Part shown: in pieces, positions 11,668-20,101 of the stretch
Layout: every line of letters begins with the position of its first letter
Numbering within the stretch: position 1 is the stretch's first letter
Assembly (NCBI RefSeq): GCF_001592265.1
Contig: NZ_BCWP01000018.1
Coordinates: 1-64,000 of the forward strand
Direction: 5' to 3'
Origin: Curvibacter delicatus NBRC 14919
GTDB lineage: Bacteria > Pseudomonadota > Gammaproteobacteria > Burkholderiales > Burkholderiaceae_C
DNA length: 64,000 nt
Made by a program: the position numbers and the translations under genes
The notes under the pieces: generated by a model
What the model saw: only the letters and a program-made list of their open reading frames with translations
Database searches by the model: none
Told to the model about the DNA's origin: nothing

Positions 11668-13965
11668 ATGACGCCCGGTCGCTTCTCCCTGCGGGGCCTG
11701 CTCTTGCTGGTGTGGTTGGTTGCCGCCTTTGGCGGCATTTACTTTGCCCGCGACCTGCAGACGGTAGTCATCGGGTGGCCGCTCGGCTTCTGGTTCGCCG
11801 CCCAGGGCGGCGTTCTGGTCTTCATTGCCATCGTTGCCGTGTTTGCCTGGCGCAGCAACCGGAGCGAGCGCCACGGTGCGGCTGCATTTGACGACCAGGC
11901 CTATGCCGTCTACCAACGTCGGCTGCACCGCAGCTTCGCCAAGTACGTTGTCAGCCTGCTCGGTTTTCTGCTGCTGCTCGCGCTGGCTGAGCAATTGGGC
12001 CTCTCCAAGCAATGGGTGGGGGCCATTTTCCTGGCCGCCACGGTTGCCCTTTATGCGGTGATCGGGATCTACAGCCGAACGGCCGATGCCGATGAGTACT
12101 ACGTCGCAGGGCGGCGGATTCCCGCCTTCTACAACGGCATGGCGACGGCGGCCGACTGGATGAGCGCGGCGTCCTTCATCAGCATGGCGGGCGGACTGTA
12201 CCTGCAAGGTTTTTCCGGCACGGGGTCGCAGCCCGGCGGCCTGGCCTATGTGCTGGGATGGACCGGCGGTTTTTGCCTGGTGGCGCTGCTGGTGGCGCCC
12301 CATCTGCGCAAACTGGGTCTCTACACGATTCCGGATTATTTTGCCGTCCGCTTCGGTGGCCATTGGCCGCGTCGTCTTGCCGCGATGGCGGCCGTCCTTT
12401 GCTCTTTCACCTACGTTGTGGCCCAGATCTATGGGGTGGGCCTGATCACGTCCCGGCTGACGGGCGTGCACTTCGAGATCGGGATTCTGCTGGGGCTCGG
12501 CGGGGTGCTGGTTTGCTCGTTCCTCGGCGGCATGCGGGCCGTGACCTGGACGCAGGTCACCCAGTATGTGGTCTTGATCCTGGCCTTTCTGATCCCCGTG
12601 TCATGGCTGGCCTACAAGCAGCTCGGGAATCCGCTGGCGCCCTGGGTCTATGGCCAGCAGCTGGAAAAGATCACCCAGCTGGAAAACCAGCTGGCGGCGT
12701 CGCCATCAGAGCAGCAGGTGATCCAGGAATATGCGCGGCGCGCGCGGGAGTTCGAGCTGAAGCTGCGCAATGTGGAGGAGGCCCTGGACTCCGAGCGCAA
12801 GTTGCTCAAGGAGCGCTTGCGTCTGCTCAGTGAAGAGCGTGCGGACGTTGAAGTCATTTTCGCGGCCCGGCGTGAACTGGCCCAGTTGCCCAAGGACCCC
12901 GTCTCTGCGCGGGAGACCTGGACCCGGGCCATGCAGGAAAACCTCAACCGGGCCAAGGCGCTGGGGGGCATGCCGCCCCATGCCCAGCCTTTTGCCGGGG
13001 ATCCGGATGGCACACCCGAGGAGCGGCAAGCGTTTGAGCTGTCGCGCCGGAACTTCCTGGCGCTGATGTTCTGCCTGATGGTGGGCACAGCCGGCTTGCC
13101 GCACCTGCTGACGCGTTTTTTCACCACACCGTCGGTGGCCTAAACCCGGACATCGGTGGCCTGGTCATTGGTCTTCATCGCCTTGCTCTATCTCGCCGCG
13201 CCGGCATTGGCGGTGCTGGTGAAATACGAGGTCATGAGCAACCTGGCGGGGATGAACTTCGAATCCTTGCCGCCCTGGATGGCGCAATGGGCCAAGGTCG
13301 ACAGTTCCCTGCTGTCCATCAATGATGTCAATGGCGACCATCGCCTGCAGTTCTCCGAGCTGAGGCTGGGGGCCGACCTCGTGATGCTGGCCACCCCCGA
13401 AATCGGCGGTTTGCCTTATGTGGTGTCTGGCCTGGTGGCAGCCGGTGGTCTGGCGGCGGCCCTGTCCACGGCCGACGGCCTTTTGCTGACCATTGGCAAT
13501 GCGCTGGCCCATGACCTGTACTTTCAGGGGCAGAACGACCGGGCAAGTGTGATGCGGCGCGTGATGCTGTCCAAATTCGCCTTGCTGGTGGTGGCCCTGG
13601 CGGCGGCCTATGTTGCGGCACAAAAACCGGCCGACATCCTCAACCTGGTGTCGATGTCTTTTTCCCTGGCGGGGGCGGCATTCGTGCCGGCCATGGTGCT
13701 GGGCATCTTCTGGCACAAGACTTCCAGGGTCGGCGTGGTGGCGGGCATGTTGGCCGGGGTCGGTGTGACGGTCTATTACATGGCGATCAATGCCGCACCC
13801 GTACGGCAGCTGCTGGGGCTGCAGGGTTCGGGCCTGTGGTTCGGCATCCAGCCCATTTCTGCCGGGGTATTCGGCGTCCTGGCGGGGGTTGCCGTCACCG
13901 TGCTGCTCAGCCTGGTGACGCGTGGCGGCCGCCAGGATGGACCGGACCAGCAAAATCTCATATAA
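11668..13965 (+). pseudogene. Sodium:solute symporter (VC_2705-type) gene with an internal TAA stop
   Basis: Over 765 codons this frame encodes a sodium:solute symporter. There are two N-terminal helices, then DADEYYVAGRRIPAFYNGMA, TAADWMSAASFISMAGGLYL and many membrane helices. A central hydrophilic coiled-coil insert (residues about 330-440, rich in Glu/Arg/Leu) is typical of the VC_2705 subfamily. One TAA at 13141-13143 (codon 492) breaks it between LLTRFFTTPSVA and TRTSVAWSLVFIALLYLA; both sides stay in the same frame and the C-terminal 269 codons still encode helices. Relatives often have Glu there, so a GAA-to-TAA change is the simplest explanation. The ATG at 11668 has GGAGGG upstream. 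A sequencing error is possible. Confidence 0.75.
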
Positions 13966-13966
13966 T
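13938..13966 (+). promoter_or_regulatory. Sigma70-type promoter of the rpsF operon
   Basis: A perfect -10 hexamer TATAAT (13961-13966) lies exactly 17 bases after TGGACC (13938-13943), a 4-of-6 match to TTGACA. The promoter overlaps the last codons of the symporter gene and is about 83 bases before the rpsF start. Confidence 0.75.
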
Positions 13967-13977
13967 GGAGAGCTTCA

Positions 13978-14013
13978 CCTTGCCGCACCCATCAGACGCT
14001 GGGGCGGCTTTTC
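13978..14013 (+). promoter_or_regulatory. Hairpin in the rpsF leader; attenuator or ribosomal-protein binding site
   Basis: The leader contains an imperfect stem (GCCGCACCCA pairing with TGGGGCGGC) followed by TTTT, just after the promoter and well before the rpsF Shine-Dalgarno. It could be a weak terminator of upstream transcription, an attenuator, or the mRNA site by which S6:S18 controls its own operon in other bacteria. The sequence alone does not decide. Confidence 0.35.
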
Positions 14014-14049
14014 TGCCCGTAGAGTGCGGGTCATCCACAAGGAGTATCA

Positions 14050-14415
14050 ATGCGTCATTATGAAATCGTTCTGATGATCCACCCGGATCAGAGCGAGCAG
14101 GTTCCTGCCATGCTCGAACGTTACAAGGGCATGATCACCGCCGGCGGCGGCAAGATCCACCGTGTTGAAGACTGGGGCCGTCGTCAGATGGTCTACATGA
14201 TCAACAAGCTGGCCAAGGCCCACTACCTGTGCATCAACATCGAGGCTGACAAGGCTGTCATGGCTGAGCTGGAGCATGCATTCAAGTTCAATGACGCCGT
14301 GCTGCGTCACCTGACGGTTCTGAAGAAGAAGGCCGAGACCGGTCCTTCCTCCATGATGAAGACCGTCGAGCGTGAAGACGCCCGTAAGGCTCAGCAGGCG
14401 GAATTCCAGGCCTGA
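14050..14415 (+). CDS. rpsF: 30S ribosomal protein S6 (bS6)
   Basis: A 121-residue protein beginning [20 protein letters not shown], with [20 protein letters not shown] and [13 protein letters not shown], all diagnostic of bS6. It binds 16S rRNA together with S18, encoded two genes downstream. A good Shine-Dalgarno (AAGGAG) precedes the ATG. First gene of the rpsF-priB-rpsR-rplI operon. Confidence 0.98.
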   Translation: MRHYEIVLMIHPDQSEQVPAMLERYKGMITAGGGKIHRVEDWGRRQMVYMINKLAKAHYLCINIEADKAVMAELEHAFKFNDAVLRHLTVLKKKAETGPSSMMKTVEREDARKAQQAEFQA

Positions 14416-14433
14416 TCTTCCCGATAGCGAGGA

Positions 14434-14733
14434 GTGAATCCCAGCGCCAACCAGCTCATCCTGACTGCCTGTATCGCCGAGGTCGCCCCTTTGCGCTACA
14501 CCCCGGCCGGATTACCGGCCCTGGACCTGAAGCTCGAACATGAGTCGATGGTGCCGGAAGCAGGGCAGGACAGGCAGGTAAAGGCCAGTGTCAAGGCGGT
14601 TGCCTTTGGTGCCCTGGCCGAGCGGCTTGCAAAGCAGGCCATTGGCAGTGTCTGGTGCTTCAGCGGTTTTGTCGCCACCCCTCGTAACGGCAAGAGTCTG
14701 GTGTTCCACATCCGAGAGTTCAGTCAAGATTAA
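14434..14733 (+). CDS. priB: Primosomal replication protein N (PriB)
   Basis: A 99-residue single-strand-DNA-binding protein with an OB fold, beginning NPSANQLILTACIAEVAPLR and ending KSLVFHIREFSQD, as in other betaproteobacterial PriB proteins. It helps PriA reload DnaB at stalled forks. It starts at GTG (14434) with GAGGAG just upstream; there is no in-frame ATG before the conserved start. Its place between rpsF and rpsR is the standard one. Confidence 0.93.
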   Translation: MNPSANQLILTACIAEVAPLRYTPAGLPALDLKLEHESMVPEAGQDRQVKASVKAVAFGALAERLAKQAIGSVWCFSGFVATPRNGKSLVFHIREFSQD

Positions 14734-14748
14734 TTTCAGGAGGCCCCC

Positions 14749-15030
14749 ATGGCCACGTTCAAAAAATTCAACAAAGACAAGCGCCCGAAGCGCAATACCC
14801 AGTCGCTGCTGTTCAAGCGCAAGCGCTTCTGCCGTTTCACCGTCACTGGCGTCGAAGAAATCGACTACAAGGACATCGACACGCTGCGTGACTTCATTGC
14901 CGAAAACGGCAAGATCATCCCGGCCCGTCTGACCGGCACCCGCGCGATCTACCAGCGCCAGCTCAACACCGCTATCAAGCGCGCGCGTTTCCTCGCGATG
15001 CTGCCGTACAGCGACCAGCACAAGATCTAA
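14749..15030 (+). CDS. rpsR: 30S ribosomal protein S18 (bS18)
   Basis: A 93-residue basic protein with the bS18 core [20 protein letters not shown] and [20 protein letters not shown]. The N-terminal 25 residues form a Lys/Arg-rich extension, common in this group. The Shine-Dalgarno CAGGAGG lies before the ATG. It lies between priB and rplI in the ribosomal operon; S18 pairs with S6 on the 30S platform. Confidence 0.98.
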   Translation: MATFKKFNKDKRPKRNTQSLLFKRKRFCRFTVTGVEEIDYKDIDTLRDFIAENGKIIPARLTGTRAIYQRQLNTAIKRARFLAMLPYSDQHKI

Positions 15031-15041
15031 GGAGTCGACCC

Positions 15042-15494
15042 ATGCAAATCATTCTGCTCGACAAGGTCGTGAACCTGGGTAACCTGGGCGAAATCGTCAA
15101 GGTGAAAGACGGTTATGCCCGCAACTTCCTGATCCCTTCCGGCCGCGCCCGCCGCGCCACCGAGGCCAACAAGGCCGAGTTCGAAGCCAAGCGCGCCGAA
15201 CTCGAAAAAGCGGCTGCCGCCAAACTGGCTGAAGCGCAAGGCCTGGGCGAGAAGCTGGCTGGTACCACCATCAAGCTGACGCAAAAGGCCGGTGTGGATG
15301 GTCGTCTGTTCGGTTCCGTGACCAACTTCGACATCGCCGAAGAGCTGGCCAAGAACGGCTACAAGGTTGCCAAGGCCCAAGTGCGCATGCCCAATGGTCC
15401 GATCAAGACCATCGGCGACAGCACCGTGAGCGTGGCACTGCACACCGACGTGGTGGTTGACATCACCGTTTCCGTGTACGGCGAAACCGCTTAA
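15042..15494 (+). CDS. rplI: 50S ribosomal protein L9 (bL9)
   Basis: A 150-residue protein beginning [20 protein letters not shown] with [20 protein letters not shown], the diagnostic N-terminal RNA-binding domain of bL9. A long central helix (Ala/Glu/Lys-rich, about residues 40-75) leads to the C-terminal domain. It is the last gene of the operon, followed by a strong terminator. Confidence 0.98.
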   Translation: MQIILLDKVVNLGNLGEIVKVKDGYARNFLIPSGRARRATEANKAEFEAKRAELEKAAAAKLAEAQGLGEKLAGTTIKLTQKAGVDGRLFGSVTNFDIAEELAKNGYKVAKAQVRMPNGPIKTIGDSTVSVALHTDVVVDITVSVYGETA

Positions 15495-15512
15495 GCTGCG
15501 GCTCTCTCCACC

Positions 15513-15548
15513 AAAAGCCGCCAGGGCCTGTCTCTGGCGGCTTTTGTC
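15513..15548 (+). terminator. Terminator after rplI
   Basis: A perfect 12-bp stem (AAAAGCCGCCAG at 15513-15524, CTGGCGGCTTTT at 15534-15545) with a 9-base loop and a T-rich tail. It lies 18 bases past the rplI stop and ends the ribosomal operon before dnaB. Confidence 0.92.
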
Positions 15549-15684
15549 TTTGTGATGGGTGTTTTCGCCCATACATGCATTTGCACAGATTACCCACAGC
15601 TTGTGGGTCAGTTGTCCCCAGCATGTTCCTCGACGATCGCGTGCCGAGGGCTTAGCATTGGGGATTACAAGGAAACCTTCATTC

Positions 15685-17094
15685 ATGTCCGCCGTATTGA
15701 CCCCCGTAGATGACGACTACGGACAAGACCGCCAAGTTGCGCAACTGCGAGTCCCGCCGCACTCGATCGAGGCCGAATCCAGCGTGCTCGGGGGCCTGCT
15801 GCTGGACAACGGTGCCTGGGACCGGGTCGGCGACCTGCTGGGGGAGGGGGACTTCTACCGCTACGAGCACCGGCTGATCTATGCCGCCATCGCGGCGCTG
15901 ATCAACGCCAGCAAACCGGCGGACGTGATCACGGTGTTCGAGCAGCTGCAAAGCCAGGGCAAGGCGGAGGAGATCGGCGGCCTGGCCTATCTCAACTCGC
16001 TGGCCCAGTACGTGCCCAGCGCCGGCAATATCCGTCGTTATGCCGAAATCGTGCGCGAGCGCGGCATCCTGCGCAAGCTGGTGGCGGCGAGCGACGAGAT
16101 CGCCACCAACGCCTTCAACCCGCAGGGGCGGCCGGTGGCGGCCATCTTGGACGAGTCCGAGCAGAAGATCTTCAACATCGGCGAGGAAGGTTCGCGCATG
16201 AAGCGCGGCTTCCAGTCCATGGACACCCTGGTGGTGGACCTGCTGGACCGCGTGCAGGAGATGGCCGACAACCCGAATGACATCACCGGCGTGCCGACCG
16301 GCTTCTACGATTTGGACCGCATGACCTCCGGCCTGCAGCCGGGCGACATGGTGGTGCTGGCGGCGCGTCCCTCCATGGGCAAGACGGCGTTTGCCATCAA
16401 CATTGCCGAGCACGTGGCGCTCAATGAAGGCCTGCCGGTGGCGGTGTTTTCCATGGAAATGGGTGCCGCCCAGCTGGCGGTGCGTATCGTCGGCTCCATC
16501 GGCCGCATCGACCAGGGCCATCTGCGTACCGGCAAGCTGACCGATGAGGAGTGGCCGCGCCTGACGGAAGCGATCGAGAAGCTGCGCACCATCTCGCTGC
16601 ACATTGACGAGACCGCCGGCCTGACCGCCAGCGAGCTGCGCGCCAATGCCCGCCGGCTGGCGCGCCAGTGCGGCAAGCTCGGCCTGATCGTGGTCGACTA
16701 CCTGCAGCTCATGAGCGGCACCAGCGGCGACAACGAAAACCGCGCCACCGAACTGGGCGAGATCTCGCGCGGCATGAAGATGCTGGCCAAGGAACTGGGC
16801 TGCCCCTTGATTGCGCTGTCACAGCTCAACCGCAGCGTGGAAACGCGCCCCGACAAGCGCCCCATGATGAGCGACCTGCGCGAATCCGGCGCCATCGAGC
16901 AGGACGCCGACATCATCATGTTCATCTACCGCGACGAGTACTACACCAAGGACGCCTGCAAGGAGCCGGGGGTGGCCGAGATCATCATCGCCAAGCAGCG
17001 TAACGGCCCGACCGGTACCGTCAAGCTGGCCTTCCTGAACCGCTTGACGCGCTTCGAGAACCTGGCCGCCGGCTACGGCAGCGGCGATTTCTAA
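15685..17094 (+). CDS. dnaB: Replicative DNA helicase DnaB
   Basis: A 469-residue helicase. N-terminal domain: VPPHSIEAESSVLGGLLLDN. The RecA-like C-terminal domain has Walker A in AARPSMGKTAFAINIAEH, Walker B in LIVVDYLQLM, and the conserved SQLNRSVETRPDKRPMMSDL and IEQDADIIMFIYRDEYY. It unwinds DNA at the fork and binds primase and polymerase holoenzyme. The ATG at 15685 follows AAGGAAA and gives the MSAVLTPVDDDY start; in-frame sequence further upstream runs across the leader and is not coding-like. No intein is present. Confidence 0.97.
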   Translation: MSAVLTPVDDDYGQDRQVAQLRVPPHSIEAESSVLGGLLLDNGAWDRVGDLLGEGDFYRYEHRLIYAAIAALINASKPADVITVFEQLQSQGKAEEIGGLAYLNSLAQYVPSAGNIRRYAEIVRERGILRKLVAASDEIATNAFNPQGRPVAAILDESEQKIFNIGEEGSRMKRGFQSMDTLVVDLLDRVQEMADNPNDITGVPTGFYDLDRMTSGLQPGDMVVLAARPSMGKTAFAINIAEHVALNEGLPVAVFSMEMGAAQLAVRIVGSIGRIDQGHLRTGKLTDEEWPRLTEAIEKLRTISLHIDETAGLTASELRANARRLARQCGKLGLIVVDYLQLMSGTSGDNENRATELGEISRGMKMLAKELGCPLIALSQLNRSVETRPDKRPMMSDLRESGAIEQDADIIMFIYRDEYYTKDACKEPGVAEIIIAKQRNGPTGTVKLAFLNRLTRFENLAAGYGSGDF

Positions 17095-17096
17095 AC

Positions 17097-17123
17097 AAAA
17101 ACGGGGCCGAGGCCCCGTTTTTA
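17097..17123. terminator. Bidirectional terminator between dnaB and the PhoH gene
   Basis: ACGGGGCC (17101-17108) and GGCCCCGT (17111-17118) form a perfect stem flanked by an A tract on the left and a T tract on the right, so it can stop transcription from both convergent genes. Confidence 0.88.
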
Positions 17124-17124
17124 T

Positions 17125-17156
17125 TGCGCAAGAAGCTACTCTTTTTATAGCACTTC
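17125..17156 (-). repeat. GATAGC-type gene-end repeat, copy at the PhoH stop
   Basis: On the minus strand the sequence reads GTGCTATAAAAAGAGTAGCT then TCTTGCGCAA, matching the other copies at the TGCTAT, TAGCT and GCGC positions. The PhoH gene's TAA lies inside it. Confidence 0.5.
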
Positions 17157-18854
17157 GGAGGCAAAGTCCGCCAGGCGCGAGCGCTCGCCGCGCGCCAGCG
17201 TGATGTGGCCGCCATGCGGCCAGCCCTTGAACTTGTCCACCGCGAAGGTCAGGCCCGACGAACCTTCGGTCAGGTAGGGCGTATCGATCTGCGCCAGGTT
17301 GCCCATGCAGATGATCTTGGTGCCGGGGCCGGCGCGTGTGATCAGCGTCTTCATCTGCTTGGGTGTCAGGTTCTGCGCCTCGTCGATGATGACGTACTTG
17401 TTCATGAAGGTGCGGCCGCGCATGAAGTTCATGCTCTTGATCTTGATGCGGCTGCGGATCAGTTCGCTGGTGGCGGCGCGGCCCCATTCACCGGCACCGG
17501 TGTCGGTCTTGGACAGCACCTCCAGGTTGTCATCCAGCGCGCCCATCCAGGGGCCCATCTTTTCTTCTTCGGTACCGGGCAGGAAGCCAATGTCCTCACC
17601 CACACTCACCGTGGCGCGGGTGACGATGATCTCGGTGTAGCGGCGGTCGTCCAGCACCTGGGTCAGGCCGGAGGCCAGCGCCATCAGCGTCTTGCCGGTG
17701 CCGGCGGTGCCGGTCAGGGTCACGAAATCGACTTCCGGGTCCATCAGCAGGTTCATGGCGAAGTTCTGCTCGCGGTTGCGCGCAGCCACGCCCCAGACGG
17801 CATTCTTGAGGTGGGTGTAGTCCTTCAGTGTCTTGAGCACGGCGGTCTTGCCGCGGATTTCGGACACGCGGGCGTACAGGCTCGGTTCGCCCGGTGCTTC
17901 GAAGTAGACGAACTGGTTGATCAGCAGGCTGGGCACGATCGGGCCGTTGATGCGATAGAACGTGTGCGGGCCCTGCTGCCAGCTCTCCACGGTCTGGCCA
18001 TGGGTGGTCCAGAAATCGGCCGGCAGGGCCAGCGAGCCGGCGTAGAGCAGGTCGCCGTCGTCCAGCGTCTTGTCGTTCTGGTAGTCGTCGGTGGCCAGGC
18101 CCAGGGCCCGGGCCTTGACGCGCATGTTGATGTCCTTGGACACCAGCACCACCTCACGCGGCGCGTACTGCTGGCGCAGCGCCTCCACCACGCCCAGGAT
18201 CTGGTTGTCGGCCTTGCCCTGCGGCAGGCTGGTGGGCAGTTTGTAGTCCAGCGGCTGGGTCTGGAAGAACAGCTTGCCGCCGGCCTCGCGGTGGCCGGTG
18301 GTGTCGAGCTTGAGGCCGGCCGCGATGTCCGCGCCCTGGGCATCTGCCAGACCGTCGAGCATGCGGCTGGTCTGGCGCGCGTTGCGGGCGACCTCGGTCA
18401 TGCCTTTCTTGTGGCCGTCGAGCTCTTCCAGCACGATCATGGGCAGGAAGATGTCATGTTCCTCGAAGCGGAACAGGCACATCGGGTCGTGCATCAGCAC
18501 ATTGGTGTCGAGCACGAACAGCTTGCTCGGACCGCTGGCGCGGCTTTTCTTCGGCTCGGGCGGGCTTTGCGTGGCCGGTGCCGTGCTGCTCACGGGGGCG
18601 GCCTTTGCCTTGCTGCCGCGCGAGGTCTTGGGGGCGGCCTTGGCCCGGCTGGGCGGTACGGGAGGCGCTACTTCGGCCGCGGCCCCGCCGGCATGCTCAA
18701 ACAGGTCGCGGGCTTGCGGCTTGCGGTCGGCGGGAGGTGCTTCGAAGGCGGTCGCTGATTCTCTGGATGACCGGGGCTTGCTGCGGGCCGGTGCATCAAA
18801 AGCGTCGGGAGACAGCAGGGCTGCGCGCTTGGTAGGGGCGGGAGGCAGAGGCAT
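17145..18854 (-). CDS. PhoH-family ATPase with N-terminal PIN domain
   Basis: A 569-residue protein. Residues 1-130 are a disordered Ala/Pro/Lys-rich extension. A PIN ribonuclease domain follows (KLFVLDTNVLMHDPMCLFRF, PMIVLEELDGHKKG, LVSKDINMRVKA), with acidic residues expected in the active site. The C-terminal half is a PhoH ATPase: Walker A in LTGTAGTGKTLMALASGL, Walker B in KYVIIDEAQNLTPKQMKTLI. Such PIN-PhoH fusions act as RNA-remodelling or RNA-cleaving enzymes in studied members; role here is unproven. The ATG at 18854 is chosen over one further upstream because the latter overlaps the neighbouring terminator region. Confidence 0.9.
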   Translation of the reverse strand: MPLPPAPTKRAALLSPDAFDAPARSKPRSSRESATAFEAPPADRKPQARDLFEHAGGAAAEVAPPVPPSRAKAAPKTSRGSKAKAAPVSSTAPATQSPPEPKKSRASGPSKLFVLDTNVLMHDPMCLFRFEEHDIFLPMIVLEELDGHKKGMTEVARNARQTSRMLDGLADAQGADIAAGLKLDTTGHREAGGKLFFQTQPLDYKLPTSLPQGKADNQILGVVEALRQQYAPREVVLVSKDINMRVKARALGLATDDYQNDKTLDDGDLLYAGSLALPADFWTTHGQTVESWQQGPHTFYRINGPIVPSLLINQFVYFEAPGEPSLYARVSEIRGKTAVLKTLKDYTHLKNAVWGVAARNREQNFAMNLLMDPEVDFVTLTGTAGTGKTLMALASGLTQVLDDRRYTEIIVTRATVSVGEDIGFLPGTEEEKMGPWMGALDDNLEVLSKTDTGAGEWGRAATSELIRSRIKIKSMNFMRGRTFMNKYVIIDEAQNLTPKQMKTLITRAGPGTKIICMGNLAQIDTPYLTEGSSGLTFAVDKFKGWPHGGHITLARGERSRLADFASEVL

Positions 18855-18900
18855 GGGGCGTAAGGCTCGCAAAAAGGTTAGCGGATGCCGCCGAAAAAGC

Positions 18901-18935
18901 AAAAAAGCCGCCTGGTAAACCTGGGCGGCTTTTTT
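18901..18935 (-). terminator. Terminator after the bcp peroxiredoxin gene
   Basis: AAAAAAGCCGCC (18901-18912) pairs with GGCGGCTTTTTT (18924-18935). Read on the minus strand the stem is followed by a T run, ending the bcp transcript before the PhoH gene starts. Confidence 0.85.
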
Positions 18936-19050
18936 CGGGGAGCTTCGTCGCTGTTCTCAACGGCATAAATTCATTATGCATGAGCTGGGCTAACTCCGCA
19001 TTACATGTTGCTGCAACGCATCAAAGGCGGGGTGCCGCCCGGTTTTCAGC

Positions 19051-19533
19051 TTAGGCGGCAGCGGCTTTCTTGAGCGCCTTGACGGCCTTCAGCACTTCGT
19101 CCACATGGCCCGGCACCTTCAGGCCGCGCCATTCCTGCTTGAGCTGACCATCGGTGCCGATCAGGAAGGTGCTGCGCTCGATGCCCTTGACCTTCTTGCC
19201 GTACATGATCTTGTTCTTGACCACGCCGAACATGTGGCACATCTTCTCTTCGGTGTCGGCGATGAGTTCGAAGGGCAACTCCAGCTTGGCCTTGAACTCG
19301 TCGTGGGACTTCATGTTGTCGCGCGAAACACCGAACACGGTGGCGCCGGCCTTCACGAAATCCTTGTACTTGTCGCGGAACTGCATGGCTTCCGTGGTGC
19401 AGCCGGGCGTGTTGTCCTTGGGGTAGAAATACAGCACGAGGGTCTGGCCGAGGTGGGAAGTGTTGGAAACCTTGATGCCGCTGGTGGCATTTGCTTCAAA
19501 TTCCGGGATAGGTTTGTTTACAACGATCGCCAT
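19051..19533 (-). CDS. bcp: Thioredoxin-dependent peroxiredoxin, Bcp/PrxQ family
   Basis: A 160-residue peroxiredoxin. YFYPKDNTPGCTTEAMQFRD carries the peroxidatic Cys45. The resolving Cys found five residues later in E. coli Bcp is a Met here (position 50); Cys99 (EKMCHMFG) could serve instead, as other PrxQ proteins resolve from a different helix, or the enzyme may be 1-Cys. It reduces hydrogen and organic peroxides in the cytoplasm. It has its own terminator and appears monocistronic. Confidence 0.93.
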   Translation of the reverse strand: MAIVVNKPIPEFEANATSGIKVSNTSHLGQTLVLYFYPKDNTPGCTTEAMQFRDKYKDFVKAGATVFGVSRDNMKSHDEFKAKLELPFELIADTEEKMCHMFGVVKNKIMYGKKVKGIERSTFLIGTDGQLKQEWRGLKVPGHVDEVLKAVKALKKAAAA

Positions 19534-19663
19534 AAGCCTTAAATCTTGTGTGACAGGAGCTGTCGTATGGTGGTCGGGGTTGACGCTGTGACAGCAGGGT
19601 GGCGCCCCCGACTCAATTTATCAATTTTACCTTGAAATCGATAACCTGGTGGGGGTGGGGGCG

Positions 19664-20038
19664 CTAGGGGCTTTCCAGTAGGAGGGCGGCGACCACATGC
19701 CGGCCTTCGCCGGCCAGGATGTTGTAGGTGCGGCAGGCGGCTGCCGTGTCCATGGTCTCGACGCCGATGCGCCGCTCAGCCAGGGCCTGCAGCCAGGCCG
19801 GCTGGGGAAAGCGCAGGCGGTCGCCGCTGCCGAACAGCACCAGCTCGGGACCGATGTCGGCCAGCCGGGCGAAGTGCGCGGCGCTCAGATCGCTGTAGCG
19901 CGCGCAGTCCCAGTCGAAGCGCTGACCACGCGAACCGACCACCAGGCTGGTGGTGATTTTTTCCCCGTCCAGCCCGATCCAGCCCGGGCCGTAGCCGCTG
20001 ATGGTCTGAACGTCGAATTTGTCGGGTTGGAGTTTCAT
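19664..20038 (-). CDS. Mth938-like domain protein (DUF498/NDUFAF3-like)
   Basis: A 124-residue protein with the Mth938 layout: N-terminal LQPDKFDVQTISGYGPGWIG, the central PELVLFGSGDRLRFP strand-loop, and the C-terminal GVETMDTAAACRTYNILAGE with RHVVAALLL. Bacterial members are uncharacterised; the eukaryotic relative is a respiratory complex I assembly factor. It is divergent from the aminotransferase gene with 63 bases between starts. No catalytic residues are obvious. Confidence 0.85.
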   Translation of the reverse strand: MKLQPDKFDVQTISGYGPGWIGLDGEKITTSLVVGSRGQRFDWDCARYSDLSAAHFARLADIGPELVLFGSGDRLRFPQPAWLQALAERRIGVETMDTAAACRTYNILAGEGRHVVAALLLESP

Positions 20039-20101
20039 AGGCAGAAGGGAACTGTGGTCAAATTATAGGTTTCGCCCCGCTTTCAGCATCCCGGAGGGAC
20101 T

